Positions 1 through 7,565 of a stretch of DNA of 17,286 bases are shown here, in pieces. The stretch lies in assembly GCA_027487145.1 (NCBI GenBank), contig JAIYEC010000026.1, positions 1 through 17,286 of the forward strand, read 5' to 3'. The first letter of the stretch is position 1. Each line of letters opens with the position of its first letter. Origin of the DNA: a bacterium. Lineage in GTDB: Bacteria > Patescibacteriota > Minisyncoccia > Phycocordibacterales > UBA918. The notes under the pieces were generated by a model. The model worked only from the letters and a program-made list of their open reading frames with translations, was not told the origin of the DNA and did not search any database. The position numbers and the translations under genes are program-made.

Positions 1-88
1 ATTGCTTTAAGTTTGAAAGGAACGTGGTATCGATCCCACCTGGTACGATGAGTGATCCGCCGACTGACATGACAATTGTTTCAGACAT
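1..88 (-). CDS. pyrH: UMP kinase (amino acid kinase family), N-terminal 29 residues only
   Basis: The minus strand from an ATG at 88-86 reads open to the window edge. Its first residues are MSETIVMSVGGSLIVPGGID, which carries the amino acid kinase N-terminal signature: a beta strand followed by the GGS phosphate-binding loop. The SVGGSLIVP form with a following 'GID' is what I know from the PyrH-type UMP kinases of CPR bacteria and archaea. The enzyme would phosphorylate UMP to UDP in pyrimidine nucleotide synthesis in the cytoplasm. It is divergent from the gene starting at 146. There is no SD before the ATG, and a TAAAAT box ends 10 nt upstream of it, so its mRNA would have almost no leader. 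Only the N-terminus is visible, so another kinase of the same superfamily (for example acetylglutamate or glutamate 5-kinase) cannot be fully excluded. Confidence 0.7.
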   Translation of the reverse strand, partial: MSETIVMSVGGSLIVPGGIDTTFLSNLKQ

Positions 89-98
89 AGTAACGTTC

Positions 99-126
99 AT
101 TTTACGTTATAAATACTGACAAACAA
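99..126 (-). promoter_or_regulatory. Putative pyrH promoter
   Basis: On the minus strand TTGTTT (126-121) and TAAAAT (104-99) are separated by 16 nt. The -10 box ends 10 nt before the ATG at 88, predicting a leader of only a few nucleotides. Confidence 0.45.
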
Positions 127-128
127 AA

Positions 129-137
129 TGGTATATT
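129..137 (+). promoter_or_regulatory. Extended -10 promoter giving a leaderless start for the 146 gene
   Basis: TGG followed by TATATT (132-137) is an extended -10 element. No good -35 is present at the right distance. The box ends 8 nt before the ATG at 146, so transcription would begin at or just before the start codon. The same TGG-TATNNT-8 nt-ATG arrangement precedes murC. Confidence 0.5.
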
Positions 138-145
138 ATTAATGT

Positions 146-1423
146 ATGTCACCAGAATTAATCATAGCCATCAAAGAACGAGTAGTAGCTGGCCAGCCTA
201 AGGAAGAAATTGAAAAGGCTGTGTTAGCGATGGGCCACTCAACAGAAGTGTTTGCGGCTGCGTACACTCTCGCTGAGCACGATCTTACTAATCCCTCAAA
301 AGCTGAGTTACCGAGAGCACGTACACTCTTTAAGAACGCGTGGGAATTTGCTCAGACACGGTTTGATTTAATCGCGCTTCTATTTATTCCGCTAGCTTTA
401 GAGTCTCTCAGCACGTTTTGGTTTGAGCGATTGCCTGAGACTGAGCGATTTGTGAATGTTCCGTTTTTAGGGTTGTCTATACTGACAGGTATTGCGTATA
501 TCGTGACCCTCACGTTGGCACTGCGCGCAGTAACGGCAAACACTGAAGAAGAAAAAACACTCCCTCACGCTGCGCGGTGGATGACGCGTCATGTGTTGCC
601 GCTTTTATGGGTGCTCGTGCTCTCAGGACTCCTTATTTTTGGTGGACTGCTATTCTTTATAATCCCTGGTCTTATTGTCGCTATCTCGGTTACCTTTGCT
701 CAATACATATACGTATCTGAGGATAAGCGAGGAATGGCCGCACTGCTTGCTAGTCGGGCTCTTGTGGCCGGGCGATGGTTTAAGGTTTTTCGAAAGATTT
801 TTGGCTTTGTGATTCTTACCTTTATCCCACTGTTTCTTATTGGGATACTGTACGGTATCGTCTCAGAAATTGTCGGGGAAACGATCCCTGTCACAATTGG
901 AGGTGAATTGATTATTCAGGCGGTTTCTGCGGTGATGTCAGTTATGAGTATTCACGCAATGTACCACCTCTATCTTGCTTTAAGAGAAAGCAGGGAAGAT
1001 GGTGCGCCAAGCGCTTCAGCTCGTATGCGATACTTGGCATTGATCGGCATTAGCGTTGCGTCTATAGTAGCGATAGTTGTACTTGCTACATTGTTTAGAG
1101 AAAAACTAGATTGGTTTGAAGAGATGGCCACACCGATTGAAACCATCGAGCGCACTGGTGCACCAACCTTTTTCTCTCAGTTTGATGAGACAGCAGTACA
1201 GTTTGCAGGCGAACGAAATGGATCCTACGTAGGAGTATGTGAACCACTGCGAGCGTTGGCTGAAGGGGAAGGGGAAGTGGTGTGTAACGATAGCGAGACA
1301 GCCTGGGCGCTCCAGACGACCGACTCATTTGGAACCAGTTTCTGTGCTGACTCAACAAGTCCCGCCAAGGCTATTCCAGCTCCGATTGAGAATCGAACCA
1401 GCTGTATTTCGGTTGGAGAGTAA
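146..1423 (+). CDS. Polytopic membrane protein with pilin-like C-terminal domain
   Basis: A 425-residue protein in three parts. Residues 1-45 form a small helical domain containing AGQPKEEIEKAVLAMGHSTE, a short motif I associate with the N-termini of CPR membrane proteins. Residues 70-330 hold about six hydrophobic segments, resembling the YciC/glycerophosphodiesterase membrane-domain superfamily, plus a last helix near 305-325. The segment from about 335 to the end is outside or periplasmic-like, with VCNDSETAW, FCADS and a final TSC. This cysteine pattern resembles the C-terminal domain of CPR type IV pilins and pseudopilins. I infer a membrane protein displaying a pilin-like module at the surface; the function is unknown. 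It starts at an ATG without SD directly behind an extended -10 box, and an intrinsic terminator follows the stop. Its base composition is ordinary for the window. Confidence 0.75.
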   Translation: MSPELIIAIKERVVAGQPKEEIEKAVLAMGHSTEVFAAAYTLAEHDLTNPSKAELPRARTLFKNAWEFAQTRFDLIALLFIPLALESLSTFWFERLPETERFVNVPFLGLSILTGIAYIVTLTLALRAVTANTEEEKTLPHAARWMTRHVLPLLWVLVLSGLLIFGGLLFFIIPGLIVAISVTFAQYIYVSEDKRGMAALLASRALVAGRWFKVFRKIFGFVILTFIPLFLIGILYGIVSEIVGETIPVTIGGELIIQAVSAVMSVMSIHAMYHLYLALRESREDGAPSASARMRYLALIGISVASIVAIVVLATLFREKLDWFEEMATPIETIERTGAPTFFSQFDETAVQFAGERNGSYVGVCEPLRALAEGEGEVVCNDSETAWALQTTDSFGTSFCADSTSPAKAIPAPIENRTSCISVGE

Positions 1424-1441
1424 GTCTTTGTATTTATTGAT

Positions 1442-1468
1442 AAAAAAGCCCTTCTAAAAGGGTTTTTT
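1442..1468 (+). terminator. Intrinsic terminator after the 146 gene
   Basis: AAGCCCTT and AAGGGTTT pair around a tiny loop, followed by a T-run. It lies 19 nt after the stop codon at 1421-1423. Confidence 0.8.
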
Positions 1469-1499
1469 GGTGCTAGATGGTAGAAAGTTAGTGCAGGGC

Positions 1500-1528
1500 T
1501 TGCTTTTTCTATAAAAGTATGATATAAA
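1500..1528 (+). promoter_or_regulatory. Sigma-70-type promoter of the secreted-protein gene pair
   Basis: TTGCTT (1500-1505), a 17-nt spacer and TATAAA (1523-1528), with TGA just before the -10 (extended). The predicted start near 1535 leaves a leader of about 100 nt before the ATG at 1637. The same box design is repeated at 3278-3306. Confidence 0.75.
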
Positions 1529-1636
1529 GATAAATGAAACCCGTTCCTACTGTTCGTCCTTTGACAGGATATCTATAGAAGAAACGGAATTTCTCTCAAC
1601 CGGGTATCTTTTGCCCATATTTTGAAGGAGAGCGCC

Positions 1637-2386
1637 ATGCGCAATTTGACTGCAATGCTGCTGACAGCGCCGCTGGCGCTGATCAGCAATTCGGCTTTTG
1701 CCCAACAGGCAGAACCGGAAATCGAAATCCTCCGGCTCGAAGCGCCGGAAGGTGATGTCGATGCTGGCAAAGCTCGGCCCTGGGTCAATATCGGTGCGGA
1801 TCCGTTCCGTGGCGATGTCGCCAAGGGCGCTGAAGTTTTGTCGGCCAAGACGGCCTACAACCCTTCGGACATCCTCGAAGGTGCGCGTATGCGTTCTCTT
1901 GGGCTGTGCCACCGGTACACCCTGAAGAACGGTGACCAGATGCGGACCACCTTCGACGTGAACCGGAGCATGCTGGCGCAAGTCAGCTTCGCATCCGGCG
2001 AGCCTCGCGGCTCGGATGTCTGCATCGTGCAGCGGCTCTCTGGTGCCGAAGTGGCTCGTGCCGTCGTCTTTCCGGATGGTTGTACGAACGTTTCGGCCGC
2101 GTCGGCGATCGTCAAGATCATCCGTCGCGATGTGGCGAAGCAGGAAGAAACCCCGCCGCAGGTCACCAAAGTGCCTTCGGTGCCGGTCATCACCACCGTG
2201 GTCGGACCGCGTGCTCCGGAAGCAGGGTTTCAGATGAACCCCCTCTTCCTCGGGATCCCGCTGCCGAACTATGCGGGTGGAAACACCAACATCACCACGC
2301 GGAGCAGTGCTGCTGTCGCCGCTTCGGCGAAAACCGAAGGAGCTTGTCAGCGCTCCTGCCCGACAAACCCCAATCATCGGCCTTGA
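1637..2386 (+). CDS. Secreted protein of unknown function, GC-rich, Cys-containing
   Basis: A 249-residue protein. I chose the ATG at 1637 over the in-frame TTG at 1622 because AAGGAG (1625-1630) sits 6 nt before it and the N-terminus becomes a clean Sec signal peptide cut after ...SNSAFA (residue 22). The mature part has no further membrane segment. Cysteines lie at about 91, 129, 149, 237 and 241. A Pro/Val-rich stretch (172-195) leads to a Gly/Asn/Thr/Ser/Ala tail at 214-235 that resembles the tail of the next protein. I do not recognise a family. It is the first gene of a two-gene operon (17 nt to the next start) with a strong upstream promoter and long leader. Composition and codon use are much richer in G+C than pyrH, murD or murC, which suggests horizontal origin or special expression. 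Confidence 0.75.
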   Translation: MRNLTAMLLTAPLALISNSAFAQQAEPEIEILRLEAPEGDVDAGKARPWVNIGADPFRGDVAKGAEVLSAKTAYNPSDILEGARMRSLGLCHRYTLKNGDQMRTTFDVNRSMLAQVSFASGEPRGSDVCIVQRLSGAEVARAVVFPDGCTNVSAASAIVKIIRRDVAKQEETPPQVTKVPSVPVITTVVGPRAPEAGFQMNPLFLGIPLPNYAGGNTNITTRSSAAVAASAKTEGACQRSCPTNPNHRP

Positions 2387-2403
2387 GGCCAGGAGGAAAT
2401 ATC

Positions 2404-3162
2404 GTGAAGAAACTCATCCTTGGCCTCATGATGGCCGCTCTTGCATTCATGGGCTTCTCGCCTGTGGTTGCGGAAGAAAACCCCGTCTCGACAACCTCGT
2501 CGATGACGGAAATGTTCACCAAGAACCTCGGAATGACCGAGGTTCTGCCGAACTTCTATCTGTCTGCTCAGCAGATGGAGGAACTCAGAACGTCGCAGTG
2601 CACTGCAGGGCCGAACGGCCTCTTCAGCGAACTGCGCGCAAAGATGGCCAAGAAGGAGTGGCAATGGTGCAGCCCCAAGGTCAACGCCGAGCTCGACAGC
2701 TTTTTCAAGTCGGGCGCGATCGGCTACACCCTCATGGCTGGACCCAGCGGGGTGCGTCTCACTGTCTACGACCAAGCCGTGAACCTGAACCGGAATGTGC
2801 GGTGTCACACCGACATTCCGTACGCTGGGATGTTCCAGCTTCAGTTCACGTGCTTCGACTCGCAGAGCGGTGCACAGATCCGAAGCCAGATCGTCGGACA
2901 GATTCTCGGCAATGCCATCCCGACGTGGGGTGCCACGGTGTTGAGCAATCTGACCGCTGCGCAGGCTGGTGACACCAATATCATCACTGGCTCCGAGGCT
3001 GGTGCGGTGGCGGATGCGGCCAGCAATGGTGGCAGTGGTTCGGCTCCGGACATCCACATCACGAACAGTCCGCTGTTCAATCCTGCGTTCAACGTGAATG
3101 CAGGAGTAAATGCGGAAGTCAATGGCGCCGCCGGTACCTGCGGGACCCCGGCCTGTCACTGA
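2404..3162 (+). CDS. Secreted protein of unknown function, second gene of operon
   Basis: A 252-residue protein starting at GTG, with AGGAGG at 2391-2396, 7 nt upstream. The upstream reading frame is open for longer, but it overlaps the previous gene and lacks an SD. A Sec signal peptide covers residues 1-23 (MKKLILGLMM...VVA). The mature protein has cysteines at about 66, 89, 134, 150, 246 and 251, compatible with three disulfides. The C-terminal third is low in complexity: GDTNIITGSEAGAVADAASN at 189-208, then Asn/Pro/Ala-rich sequence and a CGTPACH end. The GDTNIITGS segment resembles GNTNITTRS in the preceding protein, so the two may be distant paralogues or share a surface-exposed tail type. 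I do not recognise a family. No promoter lies between it and the previous gene, so co-transcription is likely. It is strongly GC-rich. Confidence 0.75.
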   Translation: MKKLILGLMMAALAFMGFSPVVAEENPVSTTSSMTEMFTKNLGMTEVLPNFYLSAQQMEELRTSQCTAGPNGLFSELRAKMAKKEWQWCSPKVNAELDSFFKSGAIGYTLMAGPSGVRLTVYDQAVNLNRNVRCHTDIPYAGMFQLQFTCFDSQSGAQIRSQIVGQILGNAIPTWGATVLSNLTAAQAGDTNIITGSEAGAVADAASNGGSGSAPDIHITNSPLFNPAFNVNAGVNAEVNGAAGTCGTPACH

Positions 3163-3174
3163 CACAAGCGCATT

Positions 3175-3203
3175 CGCCACCAACCTCACAAGGGTTGGTG
3201 GCG
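3175..3203. repeat. 11-bp hairpin downstream of the secreted-protein operon
   Basis: CGCCACCAACC (3175-3185) and its exact complement (3193-3203) flank a 7-nt loop. There is no T-run, so it may be an mRNA 3' stabilising hairpin ahead of the terminator at 3242. Confidence 0.6.
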
Positions 3204-3241
3204 GGTGAGCCTCTTCTATAGATACCCTCTCGTTCTCTTTT

Positions 3242-3272
3242 GCCACCCCAGGTCATCTTCGGTGGCTTTTTT
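3242..3272 (+). terminator. Intrinsic terminator of the secreted-protein operon
   Basis: GCCACC (3242-3247) pairs with GGTGGC (3261-3266) and is followed by TTTTTT. The -35 box of the next promoter begins 6 nt later. Confidence 0.75.
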
Positions 3273-3277
3273 GATAC

Positions 3278-3306
3278 TTGCATTTTATAAAAAAGTGTGA
3301 TATAAA
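3278..3306 (+). promoter_or_regulatory. Promoter of the coiled-coil membrane protein gene
   Basis: TTGCAT (3278-3283), a 17-nt spacer and TATAAA (3301-3306), with TGA before the -10. It is nearly the same design as the promoter at 1500-1528. The predicted start near 3313 gives a leader of about 70 nt ending in AGGAGG. Confidence 0.75.
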
Positions 3307-3384
3307 TATTACGTGCGGACAGAGGGTCCTAAAAGCTCTTTGTTCATTGAAATTTCAACTCAATACAAATAGGAGGCGAAAGCC

Positions 3385-4551
3385 ATGAACATTCGTATCG
3401 CTTCGATGGCGGGGGCCCTGGCTCTTGCTGTTTCCACTCCTGCCAACGCCACTACCTGCTACGACCAGACGGTCGCAGCGATGCATGCGCTCTGGGCAAA
3501 GGGGGCGAGCCCCATGTCTCCTGATCTTGTCAAGGATGGGATCAACAAGGCTGGTACCGATCATATCGTCGCCAGCGTGTCTTCCAAGGTCGAACAGGCC
3601 TGCCGGCCGTTTGTCGCTGATAACGCCAAGGCCTACGCTGGCCTCAGTCAGCCGGCCGAACCGGCTCCGGCGCCGCAGGCGGCTGCTAAGCCGGCGGCGG
3701 TGACGTCCGATCGCGGCCCTGGCGCCGAGATCGATCGGCAGATCGCTGAGCTCCAACAGCTTGCTGCGACCGGTGGTGTCACCAAGGCGGAGATCAAGGC
3801 TATCGAAGCCAAGATCGCCGAACTGAGCGAAACTGCTCGTCGTGATCGCGATGCTGCGGCCGCAGAGCTCCTCCGGCTCCGTCGAGCTGATAACAGGGAC
3901 GACAGAAACACTGCTGCCCTTGCAGAAGCAACCAAGAAGCTCCAGGCGGCCAACGCGTCGTTCGAAGCTTCGACGAAGCTTCAGGAGGGGCTTTCGAAGC
4001 GTCTCGATGACGTCGAGAAGCTTGCCAATGATAATCGGGATCGTCTCAACACGATCCTGACGGAGGACGGTGAGAAGGGCAGGCTCGTCGAGCTCGAGCG
4101 AAAGCTGTCGAGTCAGTCGGGTTCAGCCTGGTCCTACTGGGATTGGGCTGTGGCACTGCTCGCACTGCTCTCTGCCTCCGGTGTCGGGTTCCTCTGGTGG
4201 AGCAAGGCTTCGAAGAAGAATGTCGCCGAAGCGATCGACGGCGTCCACGGACGCATCGATCGTGTCACCGACGATGTCCAGCTCGACCCCAACAGCGAGG
4301 AATTGCTGAAGACGGTCAAGCTGGGTGGTGAAGCGGCTGTCGTCGTCTTGGTCAGCGGTGTGCCCACCTATCACGGGCTCACCTTCGTCAAGATCGACGA
4401 CGATCACTTCGCGACCGCTATGCCTGTCGGCACCACGCCGGCTGGGCAGGACATCGGCAATCCGCTGTCGTTCATCCGTCGTGCGCACACGCGCCGGCAG
4501 AATGATCTCGAGCCGTTCCGGTTGAACTGGGACGTCGTCGACGGCGAATAA
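3385..4551 (+). CDS. Exported coiled-coil protein with one membrane helix, unknown function
   Basis: A 388-residue protein. The ATG at 3385 has AGGAGG (3371-3376) 8 nt upstream. Residues 1-22 are a signal peptide ending ...TPANA. Residues 23-85 are a small extracytoplasmic domain with Cys25 and Cys73. Residues 88-106 are a Pro/Ala linker. Residues 115-245 are charged heptad-type coiled coil (many Glu, Lys, Arg, Ala and Leu). A membrane helix lies at about 250-272 and is followed by lysines, so the last 115 residues should be cytoplasmic. That cytoplasmic part has a compact alpha/beta look. The layout suggests a protein linking the cell surface to the cytoplasm, but I recognise no family. It is very rich in G+C: bases 3841-3900 count 40 of 60. 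It forms its own transcription unit downstream of the secreted pair, and the three probably act in one envelope process (inference from position and export signals). Confidence 0.75.
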   Translation: MNIRIASMAGALALAVSTPANATTCYDQTVAAMHALWAKGASPMSPDLVKDGINKAGTDHIVASVSSKVEQACRPFVADNAKAYAGLSQPAEPAPAPQAAAKPAAVTSDRGPGAEIDRQIAELQQLAATGGVTKAEIKAIEAKIAELSETARRDRDAAAAELLRLRRADNRDDRNTAALAEATKKLQAANASFEASTKLQEGLSKRLDDVEKLANDNRDRLNTILTEDGEKGRLVELERKLSSQSGSAWSYWDWAVALLALLSASGVGFLWWSKASKKNVAEAIDGVHGRIDRVTDDVQLDPNSEELLKTVKLGGEAAVVVLVSGVPTYHGLTFVKIDDDHFATAMPVGTTPAGQDIGNPLSFIRRAHTRRQNDLEPFRLNWDVVDGE

Positions 4552-4552
4552 G

Positions 4553-4588
4553 GGGTGGGGCGGCGAGCGCAAGCGAGTCGCCCCCTCC
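4553..4588 (+). terminator. GC-rich hairpin after the coiled-coil gene
   Basis: GGGTGGGGCG (4553-4562) pairs imperfectly with CGCCCCCTCC (4579-4588) right after the TAA. The loop holds GAGCGCAAGCGAG, a core repeated elsewhere in this window. The T-run is poor, so termination is uncertain. Confidence 0.5.
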
Positions 4589-4685
4589 AACCATTTTGTT
4601 TGAGTTGAAATGAACCATAGTGTTACTCGACTACCATTGTATGATTACGTGGTGCTCAAGACACACTATGCATTCTGATGACTTA

Positions 4686-4715
4686 TTGATTCCTGGTTTG
4701 ATTGGAGCTTATGCT
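4686..4715 (+). promoter_or_regulatory. Putative promoter of candidate small RNA
   Basis: TTGATT (4686-4691), an 18-nt spacer and TATGCT (4710-4715). The start would fall near 4722. The -10 is imperfect. Confidence 0.35.
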
Positions 4716-4721
4716 TGGCCG

Positions 4722-4853
4722 TATGGACCGAGTGTTTGACTACCCGTTGAATACAGTCGTTGATGAGGGAAAGAATGATAGTTCGTCCGTTCTTATAACG
4801 GTGCACGCAATCCGGCCTGCACCAGCAAGGGTTTCCGTTAGGAAGCCTTTTTT
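4722..4853 (+). ncRNA. Candidate small RNA ending in a strong terminator
   Basis: A stretch of about 130 nt with no convincing gene ends in a very good intrinsic terminator. AAGGGTTTCC (4827-4836) pairs with GGAAGCCTTT (4841-4850) around GTTA, followed by T residues. Just before it, GGTGCA (4800-4805) pairs with TGCACC (4818-4823), and CCGTT/AACGG (4787-4801) forms an alternative small hairpin. No gene on this strand upstream needs this terminator, because the previous stop is about 280 nt away and has its own hairpin. I see no signature of RNase P RNA, SRP RNA, tmRNA or a known riboswitch. The 5' end is only inferred from the weak promoter at 4686-4715. Confidence 0.4.
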
Positions 4854-4863
4854 AATTGAGAAA

Positions 4864-5013
4864 ACGAGCACGGAGTGCGACTATTTCGAAATGACCTAAT
4901 TTTTAAGAAGCGAAGCGACTATAAAAATAGAAATACCTTGTGTGAACGCAGGCGCTTAGCATATTTTCGACCCTCCCTAGAGATAAATGAAGAAACGAGC
5001 GTAGCGACTATTC
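4864..5013. repeat. Three diverged copies of a short GAGCG-AGCGACTAT element
   Basis: ACGAGCACGGAGTGCGACTA (from 4864), GAAGCGAAGCGACTATA (4907-4923) and ACGAGCGTAGCGACTATTC (4995-5013) share a small imperfect palindrome followed by GACTAT. Related cores occur at 4565-4577, 5198-5210 and 7387-7398. The rest of 4860-5120 has no gene I can support; it holds one 9-bp hairpin, GAATCTGTC/GACAGATTC at 5027-5052. Confidence 0.5.
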
Positions 5014-5120
5014 TGAATTTACTTCCGAATCTGTCCTTCCTGAGACAGATTCCTGGATGAAAATAGGCTGTAGCGAGCTGCGTCCAACGAAGCCTAGGAT
5101 TATCATGTGCACAAAGATCC

Positions 5121-5162
5121 CAGATATCAAGCCAAAGCACTTGCATATTTTTTTGATATCTG
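5121..5162. promoter_or_regulatory. Inverted repeat across the rRNA promoter
   Basis: CAGATATCAA (5121-5130) and TTGATATCTG (5153-5162) are exact 10-bp inverted copies 22 nt apart. They bracket the TTGCAT -35 box, and the right arm abuts the TATAAT -10 box. This could be an operator, or a cruciform or hairpin, for control of 16S transcription. Confidence 0.5.
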
Positions 5163-5168
5163 TATAAT
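5141..5168 (+). promoter_or_regulatory. 16S rRNA promoter
   Basis: TTGCAT (5141-5146), a 16-nt spacer and a consensus TATAAT (5163-5168). This is the best upstream promoter that also includes the left arm of the pre-16S processing stem (5397). The start would be near 5175, leaving a leader of about 380 nt. Confidence 0.65.
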
Positions 5169-5396
5169 GCTCCCACTGTTCATCGGAGGTAAGAAAACGA
5201 GCGCAAGCTCCTTTAATGCGGGTAAGTTCCGACTTACATTCGAACGAGAACGGAGTTGTTTCTTTGATAATAAAATACAACATTTCTATGATCCCAATCA
5301 TAGGAATGGTACGTATATTGTTTTTTGTAATTTTTTAAAATTACTTGAAACGGTATGCATCACAGCACAATTTAAAGGCAAGAGAAATTCATATAT

Positions 5397-5414
5397 TCTT
5401 TTGTCTTATCCTTT
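5397..5414 (+). promoter_or_regulatory. Left arm of the pre-16S processing stem
   Basis: TCTTTTGTCTTATCCTTT is the exact reverse complement of 7155-7172, 18 bp without mismatch, enclosing the 16S gene. It is the classic arrangement for RNase III release of pre-16S. Between it and the mature 5' end lie a hairpin with an internal loop (CCCGCC...GGCGGG, 5436-5472) and a second one (about 5524-5546) just before the 16S. Confidence 0.8.
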
Positions 5415-5554
5415 AGGTAAAAAATAGTTTGTTAGCCCGCCAAAATTTTGTCTTTGACAAAACTTAGGCGGGTAAAGAGCGCGACGCAGTTAGTACAGCG
5501 ACGCATATACTCGCAAACGCAGATCTAAAAAGCTTTATGCTTTTAGAACCTGTC

Positions 5555-7014
<1,460 letters not shown>

Positions 7015-7154
7015 TGGACACGTCGTTGCTTTCCTGGTAACAGGAAGCGAATAACGGCTAATTGGTCGGTGTTATGTACCTCAATTGAGTACATAACGAG
7101 AGATGATACCCAAATCTCTGAAATGGTATCAGACACTAGGGAAAGACCAGCCGC

Positions 7155-7172
7155 AAAGGATAAGACAAAAGA
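7155..7172 (+). promoter_or_regulatory. Right arm of the pre-16S processing stem
   Basis: AAAGGATAAGACAAAAGA pairs exactly with 5397-5414. Between 7015 and 7154 the trailer holds two further hairpins: one near 7028-7048 (CCTG gtaa CAGG core) and a 9-bp stem, GTTATGTAC/GTACATAAC, at 7071-7097. Confidence 0.8.
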
Positions 7173-7193
7173 GTTTGTGAATGTACAAAAGAC

Positions 7194-7220
7194 CCCAATA
7201 CGCAAGTATTGGGATTTTTT
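7194..7220 (+). terminator. Intrinsic terminator of the 16S transcript
   Basis: CCCAATAC, a GCAA loop and GTATTGGG are followed by ATTTTTT. It closes the rRNA unit about 200 nt after the 16S and 20 nt after the processing stem. Confidence 0.9.
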
Positions 7221-7467
7221 GTAGCACAGTGCCACCGCACTGTGTGGGCATTCACACCCCAAGAGTACTTGCTTTGTATGTCGCGCTGCTCCTTACAAAG
7301 CTGGCGCATACGGCGGAGCGTTGTGAGGAGTGCTTCTTCTAGCACGACGAACAGCGAGCCGTGGCCCGCGGCACCTGCTGGTTTATGAGCGTAGCGAAAT
7401 AAACCAGCTTGGTGACCGTCAGGACGTGAATCACACGCTCTTATGTACTGTGATTTTAAATACTCCT
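7221..7467. other. Structured non-coding region, no gene seen
   Basis: No coding frame here is supported. It contains two perfect hairpins: CACAGTGC/GCACTGTG with a CACC loop (7225-7244), and GCTGGTTTAT/ATAAACCAGC (7377-7408), whose loop is GAGCGTAGCGAA, the repeat core seen near 4864-5013. A CTTTGTA/TACAAAG pair (about 7271-7301) adds to the structure. I recognise no known RNA family. Confidence 0.45.
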
Positions 7468-7509
7468 AAAAACAGCCGATAGTTTTCAAAAAAAACTATC
7501 GGCTGTTTT
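7468..7509. terminator. Bidirectional intrinsic terminator
   Basis: A long perfect stem (CAGCCGATAGTTTT with its complement) has A-runs before and T-runs after, so it can work on both strands. It mainly serves the minus-strand gene ending at 7566. Confidence 0.8.
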
Positions 7510-7565
7510 GCAATGACATTTTGGACGTTCACTATCAGATATCTCTTTTTTAAAGTAGCTCTTTC

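Noticed and set aside
2080..2403. N-terminal extension of the 2404 gene
   Set aside because: It would overlap the upstream gene out of frame and bury the signal peptide; AGGAGG before GTG 2404 marks the start.
1547..3246. Long minus-strand frames (276 and 290 codons) opposite the secreted-protein genes
   Set aside because: Arg/His-rich products typical of GC-rich antisense frames; the plus-strand genes have signal peptides, SDs and promoters.
4702..5301. Short plus- and minus-strand frames in the 4.6-5.3 kb gap
   Set aside because: They cross hairpins, repeats or the candidate small RNA and lack start signals or recognisable domains.
5107..5427. Open frame of 106 codons on the plus strand
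   Set aside because: It runs through the rRNA promoter, the inverted repeat and the processing stem, with no SD and no protein-like composition.
7221..7467. SRP RNA, RNase P RNA or tmRNA
   Set aside because: None of the conserved cores (SRP GGAA-type loop motif, RNase P CR regions, tmRNA tRNA-like end) can be found.
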